Shown here piece by piece: positions 23,664 to 32,720 of a stretch of 46,670 nucleotides of DNA. The stretch comes from Oscillospiraceae bacterium (GTDB taxonomy: Bacteria; Bacillota; Clostridia; Oscillospirales; Ruminococcaceae), in assembly GCA_900768995.1 (NCBI GenBank), contig CAAGEZ010000033.1, positions 1 through 46,670 of the forward strand, given 5' to 3'. The notes beneath the pieces were generated by a model. That model did no database searches. It saw only the letters and a list, made by a program, of their open reading frames with translations, and was not told the origin of the DNA. How positions within the stretch are numbered: position 1 is the stretch's first letter; each line of letters starts with the position of its first letter. A program made the position numbers and the translations under genes.

Positions 23664-24125
23664 TTGAAGAAATTCCACTTTACTCTTGACAAGCTCCTTG
23701 ACTTCAAAGGTCAGGTGCTTGAAAGGGAAAAAAACAGTCTGGCTTCCCTTAATGCGCAGAAAGCCGAGGCTCTTGAAATGAAAGCCGCTCTGGAGCTTGA
23801 AATGAAAGAAGCTCAGGACGACTTCAACTACAGGGCGCAGAAAGGCATTTCCGCTATGGAAATGTTCATCTTCAAGGAGCACCACAATACTCTGAGACTT
23901 CAGATTGAGGACATCAAAGCCTCTATCGTCTCCCTCGATGCGGCTGTTGAAAGGCAGCTGGGCGTTGTTACGGAGGCATCTAAGGAAGTCAAAAGCCTTG
24001 AGAAGCTTGAGGAAAAGCAGCTTGAGGACTACAAATTCAAGGCAGCAAAGGCTGATGAGCAGTTCATCGAGGAATACGTGAACGGGGCATCGGTAAGGGC
24101 TGCAATGGCGGACAGCGCTGTCTGA
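23664..24125 (+). CDS. fliJ: Flagellar export chaperone FliJ
   Basis: FliJ is a coiled-coil protein that sits in the FliI hexamer and links it to the FlhA gate, like the gamma subunit of F1. The 153 residues are strongly helical with heptad-like spacing, beginning FHFTLDKLLDFKGQVLEREK, the usual FliJ opening. The start is TTG at 23664 with GGAGGT 8 bp upstream. It lies between fliI and fliK as in other Clostridia. Confidence 0.9.
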   Translation: MKKFHFTLDKLLDFKGQVLEREKNSLASLNAQKAEALEMKAALELEMKEAQDDFNYRAQKGISAMEMFIFKEHHNTLRLQIEDIKASIVSLDAAVERQLGVVTEASKEVKSLEKLEEKQLEDYKFKAAKADEQFIEEYVNGASVRAAMADSAV

Positions 24126-24213
24126 TATCAGGTCACAATGCTTTGAGCCGTTTTCTTCTGCACGGCAAAAATGCGTTTGACATATAAAATAATGCTTGAA
24201 AGGAGGTCAGAAA

Positions 24214-25746
24214 ATGGGCGAAATTTCTTTGCCGTCAGAGCTTATGGCGGCAATGAATGTTTTCGGCGGCACGGACACATCTCCCCTGTCTGCGCAGGAC
24301 GGCACTGAGGGCGGCTCTTTCGGGGCTGTGCTCGGACTTCTGATGACGGACACAGGCGACGGCACGGCGGTTTTGCAGGCTGATGCAAAGACTGACACGG
24401 CTCCCGAAATATCTGCGGCAGACGTACTTTCTGCGGCGGTAAAGGGCGAGACTGTGACAAAGCTTCCCGATGTATTCACCGAAAAGGGCGCAATTGCGTT
24501 TATCAAGGCGTTGGCGGCTTTTTCAGAGGACAATACGGACAATGCTTTTTCCGAGGCTGTGTGGGACGGCGTTTCACCCGAAGAGAGAACGGCTTTTGCA
24601 GAGCTGCTTTATGCGGCGGTCGGGACTTTCGGTGATGAAAATGTCAGCACGGACACGGCTCCCGACAAGGTGATAAGGCTTGCTGCGGATATCGTTGTAC
24701 GGTCGGCTAAAAAATCGGCTGATGACAGCGGTGAAAAGGCTGATGTCACTGAGGACGCTGCTCTTATGGCAGGACTCAGCGGATTTATCCGTCCTGTTCA
24801 GGTCGTTTCGTATGGATCCCACAGCACTGAAACGAAAAATACGGACAATGTAAACACCGCTCCCGTTAATGCTGTTTCGGAAAATGTTCAGACGGTATCG
24901 GCTGAAAGTGCACCTGTTGTTATTACGGGTGATATCTCCGAAAAAATCACGGAGCTTTTCCCTGACAAGGAACAGGCTGCGGACATCACGGCGGCTGTTG
25001 AGAAGCTGGCTGATGCAAAGCCTGAGGAGATAACAAGCTTCTGCGAAAAGCTTGCAGACGGACTGAAAGGCTCGGTGGAAGTCATCTCCCCCGCTCCCGA
25101 AAATACCGAAGCTATGCACCTTGATTTTGGCAGACAGTCCGTTCAGGGCTTTATGTCAAGGGTCAACAGGCACGATGACATCATCTCCGAAGACGGTATG
25201 CAGATGCTTATTCAGAACGCTCCAAAGGCGCAGGCGGCGGACATCATTCCTGAGGAGGCTGTACCCGAAAATGAGGGGGTCGATGTTCAGATAATGGACC
25301 GCATTGACCTTTACAGAGACATTTTCAGCGGGAATTTTTCCGAAAAGGAAATATCGGTGAAGCTCAGTCCCGATGAACTGGGAAATGTTGAGGTGAAGAT
25401 AAAGCGCACGGGTGATGGCTTTGAAATAAGCTTCACGGCGCAGAAGGCTGAGGCAGCCGAGCTTATTGCCGACAAGGCTTCCGAGCTTGAAAAGGCTATG
25501 GCTTCAAGGGGCATTGCCCTGAGAGAAATGACTGTTGCAAGGCAGATCGTTACAAATGAAGCTGACGGCGGTATGAACAATGATACATTCGGCGGCGGAC
25601 TTTACGGCGGTGCTCAGAACGGTCAGAATGGCTCTGAAAGGCACTTCACATTCGGCGGAAACACTCTGCCTGACACCGATCAGGACAGCAACAGCTCTTC
25701 TGACAGTGAATTTAACAGGGAGGCGAAACTATGGGTATCAGCGTAA
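24214..25746 (+). CDS. fliK: Flagellar hook-length control protein FliK
   Basis: FliK measures hook length and switches export specificity through FlhB. Its C-terminal Flg_hook domain is clear at about residues 385-450 (ISVKLSPDELGNVEVKIKRT, FEISFTAQKAEAAELIADKA, SRGIALREMTVAR). The rest is acidic, Ala/Thr-rich and poorly conserved, as usual for the ruler part. AAAGGAGG fixes the start at ATG 24214, not the in-frame TTG at 24196. The last 16 bp overlap flgD. An 88-bp gap before the gene holds a small GCCGT/ACGGC hairpin and an isolated TTGACA without a -10. Confidence 0.92.
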   Translation: MGEISLPSELMAAMNVFGGTDTSPLSAQDGTEGGSFGAVLGLLMTDTGDGTAVLQADAKTDTAPEISAADVLSAAVKGETVTKLPDVFTEKGAIAFIKALAAFSEDNTDNAFSEAVWDGVSPEERTAFAELLYAAVGTFGDENVSTDTAPDKVIRLAADIVVRSAKKSADDSGEKADVTEDAALMAGLSGFIRPVQVVSYGSHSTETKNTDNVNTAPVNAVSENVQTVSAESAPVVITGDISEKITELFPDKEQAADITAAVEKLADAKPEEITSFCEKLADGLKGSVEVISPAPENTEAMHLDFGRQSVQGFMSRVNRHDDIISEDGMQMLIQNAPKAQAADIIPEEAVPENEGVDVQIMDRIDLYRDIFSGNFSEKEISVKLSPDELGNVEVKIKRTGDGFEISFTAQKAEAAELIADKASELEKAMASRGIALREMTVARQIVTNEADGGMNNDTFGGGLYGGAQNGQNGSERHFTFGGNTLPDTDQDSNSSSDSEFNREAKLWVSA

Positions 25747-27341
25747 ACGATTTTTCCTCTGACAATCTCACAGGAAAGGTTTACTCGAAATATTCCACAA
25801 ACGAGATAGACACAAACGTTACTGACAGCGACAGCTCAAGCTACCTTGATTTTGACGGATATCTGAAGCTCCTTACTTCTCAGATGTCAAATCAGGACTT
25901 CAACAATGCTATGAGCGATTCCGAATTTATCCAGCAGATGGCTTCTTACTCAATGATGGAGGCTATTTCCCAGCTCACACAGCAGAATGCTGTAACATAC
26001 GCATCTTCTCTTATCGGCAAGGCTGTTACGGTAAGCAACGGCTCGGCACCTGAAACGGGTATCGTTGAATCCGTTACTATGACCAGTGACGGCTGCAAGG
26101 TTCTTGTAAACGGCTCACTTTACGGCACTGATGCAATTTCCGATGTAGTTGACGGCGATGTTTACACTCAGCTCAGAGCATTTATCGGTCAGACCGTTGA
26201 GATAAAGGACGGCGACAATACTGTTACAGGCAAGGTAACAGGCATCATCATCAAAAACGGCAACGGCTATGTTACCATTGACAACAAGAACTCCTACCTT
26301 ATGAATGCCATAACAAATGTTATCAAGCCCGAGGGCAGCGATGACAGCTCCGACAGCACAGATGAGAGCAAGGACACCGAAAACGGCGATACCACAGGCG
26401 ATACTGAGACAGAAGGCACTGCCACCGCTGAGGAAAATCCCGCAGGCGCAGTGAACAAGGGCGATGTTTCGGGAACAGTTTATGCATCACAGGCTTCCTA
26501 TGACGCTCTTATGAAAATGCTCGATGACACTTCCGATGACGACAGCTCACCTATTGACGCAGAGCTAAGGACTGCAAGAGTAAATTCACAGCTTAGTGAT
26601 ATGAGCAGCTATATGACTGCAAGCGTCAACACTCAGGCAGCAGCATCGGGTCTTACAAGCGACCGTATCCCCGCTCCCTATGCATCGGGCGTGACAGAAA
26701 CTCCCGCAGCTCAGAACACACAGCAGTCTGCTTACGCAACAGCTCCCGTTTATGCATCTCAGAGCAGCTCTTCCTATGACAAGGGCGATGTTTCGGGAAC
26801 CGTGAACGTGACTGACAGAGACGCTGAGTCAACAAGCCTTGAACAGTATTCCTCAGAGACCGATTATGATTTTATGCCTCAGAGCACAAGAAAATATGCT
26901 GACAAGTACCCCGTTGAAGCAGCTTTTGCTGATTCCGTGGGAACTAAAATGGCTGATATCAGATTCATCGGCAACACTGAGATAAACTCCAAGATCGACA
27001 CCTCTTCCATTCTTTGCTATTCCCCCAGCGGCAGAGCAGTTACCGACATCGGCTGGTGCGGCAAGGGCCGTCTCGGCGAGGTCGTTACATTCGCTGACGG
27101 CAGACAGAGAGTTGAGATAATCGGTCCCACAGAGGTATCCTACCTTTACACAACGGGCAATTACACCCTTGACCAGATATGCGATTATACTATCGTTGAC
27201 GGTTCTCTTCAGGGCAAGCTCAGTGATTTCGAAGTTGCGATACGTCACTATGCAAAGGAGTACACCGAGGCTGAAAAGAAGGCTATGGCTGAATTTGAGC
27301 AGTATGCAAGATGGCACGCAAGCACTCAGTATCAGTTTTGA
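25731..27341 (+). CDS. flgD: Flagellar hook cap protein FlgD, unusually long
   Basis: FlgD caps the growing hook and is lost when the hook is complete. Residues about 38-86 carry the N-terminal FlgD signature (YLDFDGYLKLLTSQMSNQDF, then FIQQMASYSMMEAISQL), and a Tudor/FnIII-like hook-cap region follows to about 205 (GSAPETGIVESVTMTSDG, EIKDGDNTVTGKVTGI). At 536 residues it is more than twice the usual length. After an acidic Asp/Ser/Thr/Glu linker (205-240) comes a segment with two KGDVSGTV blocks (243 and 351), then an unfamiliar C-terminal domain (about 400-536) with three cysteines. GGGAGG precedes the ATG. Confidence 0.92.
   Translation: MGISVNDFSSDNLTGKVYSKYSTNEIDTNVTDSDSSSYLDFDGYLKLLTSQMSNQDFNNAMSDSEFIQQMASYSMMEAISQLTQQNAVTYASSLIGKAVTVSNGSAPETGIVESVTMTSDGCKVLVNGSLYGTDAISDVVDGDVYTQLRAFIGQTVEIKDGDNTVTGKVTGIIIKNGNGYVTIDNKNSYLMNAITNVIKPEGSDDSSDSTDESKDTENGDTTGDTETEGTATAEENPAGAVNKGDVSGTVYASQASYDALMKMLDDTSDDDSSPIDAELRTARVNSQLSDMSSYMTASVNTQAAASGLTSDRIPAPYASGVTETPAAQNTQQSAYATAPVYASQSSSSYDKGDVSGTVNVTDRDAESTSLEQYSSETDYDFMPQSTRKYADKYPVEAAFADSVGTKMADIRFIGNTEINSKIDTSSILCYSPSGRAVTDIGWCGKGRLGEVVTFADGRQRVEIIGPTEVSYLYTTGNYTLDQICDYTIVDGSLQGKLSDFEVAIRHYAKEYTEAEKKAMAEFEQYARWHASTQYQF
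26455..26476 (+). repeat. Direct repeat in flgD, first copy
   Basis: A 22-bp segment encoding most of NKGDVSGT is repeated perfectly at 26779-26800. Both copies lie next to a VYASQ...SYD block but in opposite order (after it in one copy, before it in the other), so a larger unit was probably duplicated and then diverged. Confidence 0.9.
26779..26800 (+). repeat. Direct repeat in flgD, second copy
   Basis: This is the perfect second copy of the 22-bp segment at 26455-26476, 324 bp apart and in the same reading frame. Confidence 0.9.
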
Positions 27342-27394
27342 TCTGCAGGTCTTATAAAGGGCTGTGAAAACGGCTCGGAGAAAGGACTGAAATT

Positions 27395-27859
27395 ATGCTT
27401 ATCAATGAATACTTACAGCTGAGAGGTGCGGCGGCTGCCGAACAGAACAGGCAGGACACGGCTTCAAATTCACCTGACACTGCGGCTAAGACTTCGGAAA
27501 GCCCCTTTGCGGCGGAACTCAAAAGCCTTATGGCGGCGCAGAACGGTGCGGGAAATGCTTATCAATTTACCCCAACAACTGCGGAACAGCTTGAAATAAT
27601 GTCGGGGATAAATTTCTCACGTCACGCTGTGGAAAGAATAAACCAGCGCAACATCGACGTTATGACCGATGACAAGCTCCGGAGGCTCTCAAAGGGCGTT
27701 GAGCTTGCGGAAAGCAAAGGCTCGGACGATGCTCTCGTTATCGTGGACAAGACTGCTTTTGTGGTAAGCGTCCGCAGCAACAAGGTCATCACTGCGGTGA
27801 ATGCAGATGATATGCAGGGCAATGTTTTCACAAACATCGACTCAACTGTAATTATGTAA
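27395..27859 (+). CDS. Flagellar operon protein, TIGR02530 family
   Basis: A 154-residue protein of the small family found between flgD and flgE in many Firmicutes flagellar operons. The core is recognisable: INFSRHAVERINQRNIDVMT, then LRRLSKGVELAESKGSDDAL and VVSVRSNKVITAVNADDM. The N-terminal 50 residues are polar and variable. GAAAGGA precedes the ATG. A role in hook assembly is inferred from position only; the molecular role is not known to me. Confidence 0.88.
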   Translation: MLINEYLQLRGAAAAEQNRQDTASNSPDTAAKTSESPFAAELKSLMAAQNGAGNAYQFTPTTAEQLEIMSGINFSRHAVERINQRNIDVMTDDKLRRLSKGVELAESKGSDDALVIVDKTAFVVSVRSNKVITAVNADDMQGNVFTNIDSTVIM

Positions 27860-27962
27860 AATTAAGAGGACAAAACGGCTTGGACCTTTTCGGAAAGCCA
27901 TTCTCCCGACCGATTGACGGAGAAATATCCTCAAAAAAATATTATGACAGGAGTTTTTTGAA

Positions 27963-29420
27963 ATGGTTAGATCACTTTATTCAGGCGTTTCGGGACTTAA
28001 ATCCCACCAGACCAGAATGGACGTTATCGGCAACAACATCGCTAACGTAAACACCTACGGCTACAAGGCTTCCAGAACCTCCTTCTCGGACATCTACTAT
28101 CAGTACCAGCGCACCGAGACAGGCGGACGTGCTACCTACGCAGGAAATAACCCCTCTCAGGTAGGTTACGGCGTTCAGGTGGCTTCCATCGACAAGGATA
28201 TGTCGATGTCCAGCTTCCAGAACACAGGAAGAACTCTCGACCTTGCTATTGCGGGCGACGGTCTCTTTATGTGCGGCTCTCTTGACAGAAACGGTCAGGT
28301 AAGCTCCGTTACATACACAAGAATGGGCAACTTCGGCATTGACTCCGTGGGAAATCTCGTTAATGCAAACAACGAATTTATCCTCGGAACAATGAACACT
28401 ATGAGAATTGACGGCGGTACATATTCCACCACCGAAATGATCGACAAGGAGCCTGCGGACACACCAAATGAGCTTGATACCATCAATGTAAATGACCTTG
28501 TTTGGGACGCTTTCAAGCCCGAGTGCAAGATCGAATTTGACGATGTTGCGGCTAAGTACAAGACTGCCGACACAACTACAACTCCTGCAAGAAATCAGGT
28601 CATCTTCACAGGTACAGACCCCTCTGACACCACCCGTCAGATAGCTTTTGACAAGGACACTTCGGGTATCACAGAGCAGACTGATGCTGATGTTGCAGCT
28701 CCTACTGCTGCTCCCGGCGTTGAAGTTGCTTCCGACTACATTCTCTACAATGTAAACGGCAAGTTTGTAAATGCTCAGGGCGTTATCTTTGACCCCGATG
28801 CGTCTTCCGAGGCTAACAAGCCTCTTTACACCGACAAGGACGGCAACTACTACACATATAAGTGCACCACCACCAAGGACGCTGCAGGCAAGGTGCAGAA
28901 GACATATACCTACACCCGTCAGGACGTTACAGGCGACGTTGGTTCAAGAACCTTTGCTGACAGCACCGAGGTATATACATACAATCAGGTAACAGATAAC
29001 TTCGAGGCTACCGATGCAAGAGGAAACACCATTTATGCGGATATGACAGACGGTTCCCTCAAGTATTCCGACCTTGACGGCTTCACTATCGGAGCTGACG
29101 GCGTTCTCACCGCTCAGTATGCAAGCCAGATGCGCTCGCTTGCACGTATCGAGCTTGCTACATTCGATAACGTTGAGGGTCTTACCGAAATAGGTGACAC
29201 CGCATTCTCCCAGAGTGCCGCTTCCGGCGAGGCTAACATCAAGCGTCCCGGCGACTCAGGCGCAGGCGAGATACAGTCCTCCAAGCTGGAAATGTCAAAC
29301 GTTAACCTCGCAAATGAGTTCTCCGATATGATCGTAACTCAGAGAGGCTATCAGGCAAACGCACGAATCATCACCACTTCCGACTCTATGCTTGAAGAGC
29401 TCGTAAACCTGAAGAGATAA
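27963..29420 (+). CDS. flgE: Flagellar hook protein FlgE
   Basis: FlgE builds the hook, the flexible joint between rod and filament. The N-terminal signature (LYSGVSGLKSHQTRMDVIGN, NIANVNTYGYKASRTSFSDI) and the C-terminal one (MSNVNLANEFSDMIVTQRGY, QANARIITTSDSMLEELVNL) form the coiled-coil core D0/D1. The middle, about residues 150-370, is the exposed variable part, rich in Thr and Asp. Length of 485 residues is at the long end. ACAGGAG precedes the ATG. A 38-bp hairpin follows before flbD. Confidence 0.97.
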   Translation: MVRSLYSGVSGLKSHQTRMDVIGNNIANVNTYGYKASRTSFSDIYYQYQRTETGGRATYAGNNPSQVGYGVQVASIDKDMSMSSFQNTGRTLDLAIAGDGLFMCGSLDRNGQVSSVTYTRMGNFGIDSVGNLVNANNEFILGTMNTMRIDGGTYSTTEMIDKEPADTPNELDTINVNDLVWDAFKPECKIEFDDVAAKYKTADTTTTPARNQVIFTGTDPSDTTRQIAFDKDTSGITEQTDADVAAPTAAPGVEVASDYILYNVNGKFVNAQGVIFDPDASSEANKPLYTDKDGNYYTYKCTTTKDAAGKVQKTYTYTRQDVTGDVGSRTFADSTEVYTYNQVTDNFEATDARGNTIYADMTDGSLKYSDLDGFTIGADGVLTAQYASQMRSLARIELATFDNVEGLTEIGDTAFSQSAASGEANIKRPGDSGAGEIQSSKLEMSNVNLANEFSDMIVTQRGYQANARIITTSDSMLEELVNLKR

Positions 29421-29434
29421 TCCGACAAATTTTT

Positions 29435-29472
29435 CCCAAGCTGCCCGAGGCGGTGCTTCGGGCGGTGTTGGG
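29435..29472 (+). other. Intercistronic hairpin between flgE and flbD
   Basis: CCCAA (29435) pairs with TTGGG (29468), and GCCCGA (29443) pairs with TCGGGC (29458). No U-tract follows, so it is not a typical terminator. It may protect the 3' end of the hook mRNA or reduce readthrough. Confidence 0.6.
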
Positions 29473-29495
29473 ATATTATTCAAGGGGAAATTAAA

Positions 29496-29681
29496 ATGAT
29501 AAAGCTCACCCGTGTGAACGGCACAATACTGCTCGTAAATGAAAGCTTCATTGAAACTGCGGAGGAAACTCCCGATACTGTTGTGACTATGCAGAACGGT
29601 CACAGATACTTCGTCCGTGAGACTGTGGACGAGATACTCCTTAAAACTATGGAGTTTGAGAGAGAAAGAAATATCCGATAA
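29496..29681 (+). CDS. flbD: Flagellar protein FlbD (SwrD-like)
   Basis: A 61-residue protein with the FlbD pattern: IKLTRVNGTILLVNESFIET, DTVVTMQNGHRYFV and ETVDEILLKTM. In B. subtilis the equivalent SwrD raises motor power for swarming. It lies between flgE and motA, the normal place, and follows the intercistronic hairpin. CAAGGGGA precedes the ATG. Confidence 0.92.
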   Translation: MIKLTRVNGTILLVNESFIETAEETPDTVVTMQNGHRYFVRETVDEILLKTMEFERERNIR

Positions 29682-29728
29682 TAAAGGATTTATCATATAG
29701 ATTTTTTTCATCGAAAGGATTTGCTGTT

Positions 29729-30514
29729 ATGAATATAGCGTGGCTCATAGGTATTGTTATTGCGGTAGGTATGACCGTTTTCGGAATGGTCTCGGGCGGT
29801 GAGATCGGCTGGTTCTGGGACGTTCCCTCGGTCGCTATAGTTCTCGGAGGTACTGTGGGTGCGGTAATCGCAAACTACCCTATGAGTACCCTGAAAAACC
29901 TTGGCAAGCTTTTCAAGCTTGCGATATTCAGCCCAAAGTATGACCCCGAAAGCTACATAGAGCAGATGGTGGATTACTGCAAAACTGCCCGTCAGAAGGG
30001 TATCCTTGCTCTTGAAGAGCAGGCAAACGCCTGCACGGACACATTTATGAAGTCCGCTCTTATGCTCATCGTCGATGCGAACGATTCGGACAAGGTGAAG
30101 TCGATGCTCGATGACTCCATAAACTTCCTCTGCGACAGACACGACCAGAATATCGCTATTTTCGGACGTGCATCGGGCGTTGCCCCTGCATTCGGTATGG
30201 TCGGTACTCTCTGCGGACTTATCGGTATGCTCAATCAGATGGACCCCACCGACCCCAACTCAGCTGCCAGCCTGGGCGGCGCTATGGCTACGGCGCTCGT
30301 TACAACATTCTACGGAAGCCTTCTTGCCCACGTTCTTTTCACCCCTATCGGAAACCAGCTCCAGTATCTTCACAACAGTGAAGTTCTCTGCCTCCAGATA
30401 GTCGAGGAAGGCACTCTTGCAATAATCTCGGGCGCTAACCCCAGATACGTTGAGGAGAAGCTCAGAATGATGCTTCCTATGAACACTGCAACCAAGAAAA
30501 AGGGCGGCTCTTAA
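29729..30514 (+). CDS. motA: Flagellar motor stator protein MotA
   Basis: MotA forms, with MotB, the ion channel that powers rotation. The 261-residue protein has four membrane helices (about 2-22, 32-50, 148-170 and 182-205) and the signature around GVAPAFGMVGTLCGLIGMLN and GAMATALVTTFYGSLLAHVL. The cytoplasmic loop between helices 2 and 3 carries charged residues that contact FliG. GAAAGGA precedes the ATG. motB follows only after an unusual 200-bp gap. Confidence 0.97.
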   Translation: MNIAWLIGIVIAVGMTVFGMVSGGEIGWFWDVPSVAIVLGGTVGAVIANYPMSTLKNLGKLFKLAIFSPKYDPESYIEQMVDYCKTARQKGILALEEQANACTDTFMKSALMLIVDANDSDKVKSMLDDSINFLCDRHDQNIAIFGRASGVAPAFGMVGTLCGLIGMLNQMDPTDPNSAASLGGAMATALVTTFYGSLLAHVLFTPIGNQLQYLHNSEVLCLQIVEEGTLAIISGANPRYVEEKLRMMLPMNTATKKKGGS

Positions 30515-30646
30515 TCCAAGTGATTCATAAAAGCTTCATCGTTCTTGTGCACAATGTACAAAATACACAAAGTTACAGGGATATTTTTTACTTGAATTTG
30601 TGTGTTTATGTGGTAAATAACAGTAGAAATATTTTAAAAAATATGT

Positions 30647-30652
30647 TATAAT
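30647..30652 (+). promoter_or_regulatory. Possible internal promoter (-10 box) before motB
   Basis: The 200-bp AT-rich gap between motA and motB contains a consensus TATAAT at 30647-30652, with TAGAAA (four of six to TTGACA) 17 bp upstream at 30624-30629. The palindrome TTGTGCACAA is at 30545-30554. No terminator is seen. It could give separate control of motB and the downstream switch and export genes. Confidence 0.35.
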
Positions 30653-30714
30653 AAATCAGATAGGGATATCTATGTGCTTACAAAGATGCTCCCTTTCCCA
30701 TCGGAGGTGGGTCA

Positions 30715-31662
30715 ATGGCACGCAAAAAAAGCCCCGGAGCAGAGGGTGCGAACTGGATGGACACCTATGGTGACCTGGTAACGCTGCTGCTTTGCTTCTT
30801 CGTACTGCTTTATGCAATGTCCTCTATGGACGAGTCAAAATGGCAGTATATCGCTCAGGCGTTTTCCGCCGGCAAGGGCGAGATAATCAACGTTGTTGTG
30901 GACAAGGAGCCAAACACCGAAAATGACCCCTCAGCCATTTATGTAAACGAGGATCAGGAGCAAAATTCCAACGAGATCGATTTCGATGAATTTTATATGT
31001 ATCTGAATGAAGCCGTTGAAAGTGCGGGACTTCAGGATCAGGTATCCGTTGAAATGGCGGACACAGGCGTTTATATGAAATTCAGAGACAATGTTTTCTT
31101 CGCAGGTGACTCCTGTGAGCTTCTTGACGAGGGAAAATATATCCTTGAAATAATCTGCGACGGCATCAGAGCCGTTGACAAGCACGTTTTTGCCATTAAG
31201 GTAAACGGTCACACCGCTCAGAGCGCAAGCTCATCGGCTAACGAATGGGAGCTTTCCTCCGGACGTGCAAGCTCGGTCATCAACTATATGCTGAGTCTGG
31301 ACTGCTGCGAGCCTGACAAGTTCTCCGCTGCGGGCTACGGCAAATATCACCCCGTAAGCGACAATGACACGGAAGAGGGCAAGCGTCAGAACAGGCGTGT
31401 TGAGATCGTATTTATCAGAAATGATATCGATATGACAGACCCCGCTGTTATGCAGGAGCTTATCGAGCTTGAATTCGGCAAGAGCTTCGTTGATTATTCC
31501 GATGCTGACGGCAATACCAAGAATGACACTGCCGAAGAAACCGCTGCGGTCACATCTTCCGCTCCCGTTCAGAACGGCGGCAACTATTCTTCCAAGAATG
31601 ACCGTCTCAATGAAATGAAAAACAACCCCCCCGAGGTCACTGCCGCAGAAAGTGCCGAGTGA
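30715..31662 (+). CDS. motB: Flagellar motor stator protein MotB
   Basis: MotB is the peptidoglycan-anchored half of the stator. The single N-terminal helix (YGDLVTLLLCFFVLLYAMSS) contains Asp20, the expected ion-carrying aspartate. The C-terminal OmpA-like domain follows (about residues 130-240, with IKVNGHTAQSA, ELSSGRASSVINYML and GYGKYHPVSDNDTEEGKRQN plus RRVEI). A roughly 75-residue Thr/Ala-rich tail extends beyond it. Strong CGGAGGTGG precedes the ATG. Length of 315 residues is slightly above average. Confidence 0.97.
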   Translation: MARKKSPGAEGANWMDTYGDLVTLLLCFFVLLYAMSSMDESKWQYIAQAFSAGKGEIINVVVDKEPNTENDPSAIYVNEDQEQNSNEIDFDEFYMYLNEAVESAGLQDQVSVEMADTGVYMKFRDNVFFAGDSCELLDEGKYILEIICDGIRAVDKHVFAIKVNGHTAQSASSSANEWELSSGRASSVINYMLSLDCCEPDKFSAAGYGKYHPVSDNDTEEGKRQNRRVEIVFIRNDIDMTDPAVMQELIELEFGKSFVDYSDADGNTKNDTAEETAAVTSSAPVQNGGNYSSKNDRLNEMKNNPPEVTAAESAE

Positions 31663-31705
31663 CCCCCAAATACAGGCGATACCCCTATGAATGAAGGTGA
31701 AAATA

Positions 31706-32716
31706 TTGGCTGACGTTCTGTCTCAGAAACAGATAGACGAGCTGCTGAACAGCTTTAATACCCAAGGCTCCAAGGCTTTTGAAGAGATCGAGGAACAGGG
31801 TGCTGAAAAGAAAAAGATAAAAAATTATGACTTTAAAACGCCAAAGAAATTCACCAAGGAGCAGCTTAAGGTCATAGACAGTATTTTCGAGAACTACTCC
31901 CGTGTTCTTTCCTCCTACCTCACAGGTCTTATGAGACTTTACTGCAAGGTGGAGGTAATGCAGATAGAGGAACAGCGGTATTACGAGTTCAACAACGCTC
32001 TCCCCGATTATGTTATGATGTCTCTTGTGAACCTCGGCGTTCACGATGAGGACGTTATGGAGACAAACTGCATTATGCAGATATCGAACCCCATCACCTT
32101 TACCATTATCGACAGGCTTATGGGCGGTCTCGGAACATACACCGAGGTAAACCGTGACTTCACCGAGATTGAGATAACCCTTATGGAAGGCATTATGGAA
32201 AAAATGGCACAGTCCCTGAAGGGTGCCTGGTCTCAGTACATAGATATGGACCCCGTTATGACGGCGATAGAGACAAATTCCCGTGTTATGCAGTCTATCG
32301 GTCCGGACGAGGTAATTATCCTCGTTTCCCTTGAGATAGAGATCAAAGACGTCAAAAACGTTATGTCTTTCTGTATCCCCGCTATGAACCTTGAGTCGAT
32401 TATGAACAAGTTCGGCGACAGATGGGCACGTCCTACACAGCGTCAGGACCCCAAAAAGGATCAGGAAAGACGGCGCAATATCATGAGTGCCCTTAAGGAT
32501 TCCGATATTGACGTCAGAGCTGTTCTCTGTGACACTCAGGTGGACCTTTATGATATCCTTACGCTTCAGGTGGACGATATCATTCCGCTGAACGTTCCCA
32601 TTACCAAAAATGTTGAGCTGAAGATCGGCGGCAACGTCTGGTATGACGGAAAGCTGGGTATCGTCGGCAACAAAAAAGCTGTTAAAATTGATAATATATA
32701 CAAAGAATTGAGGTAG
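31706..32716 (+). CDS. fliM: Flagellar motor switch protein FliM
   Basis: FliM is the middle C-ring subunit and the main target of phosphorylated CheY. From the TTG at 31706, the N-terminus reads ADVLSQKQIDELLNSF, the CheY-binding motif of FliM proteins. The FliM core (about 40-225) and the C-terminal SpoA domain (about 250-330, LCDTQVDLYDILTLQVDDII) follow. AAGGTGA lies 5 bp before this TTG, so it is preferred over the in-frame ATG at 31691, which lacks a ribosome binding site. fliL, often found before fliM, is absent. Confidence 0.95.
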   Translation: MADVLSQKQIDELLNSFNTQGSKAFEEIEEQGAEKKKIKNYDFKTPKKFTKEQLKVIDSIFENYSRVLSSYLTGLMRLYCKVEVMQIEEQRYYEFNNALPDYVMMSLVNLGVHDEDVMETNCIMQISNPITFTIIDRLMGGLGTYTEVNRDFTEIEITLMEGIMEKMAQSLKGAWSQYIDMDPVMTAIETNSRVMQSIGPDEVIILVSLEIEIKDVKNVMSFCIPAMNLESIMNKFGDRWARPTQRQDPKKDQERRRNIMSALKDSDIDVRAVLCDTQVDLYDILTLQVDDIIPLNVPITKNVELKIGGNVWYDGKLGIVGNKKAVKIDNIYKELR

Positions 32717-32720
32717 AACA

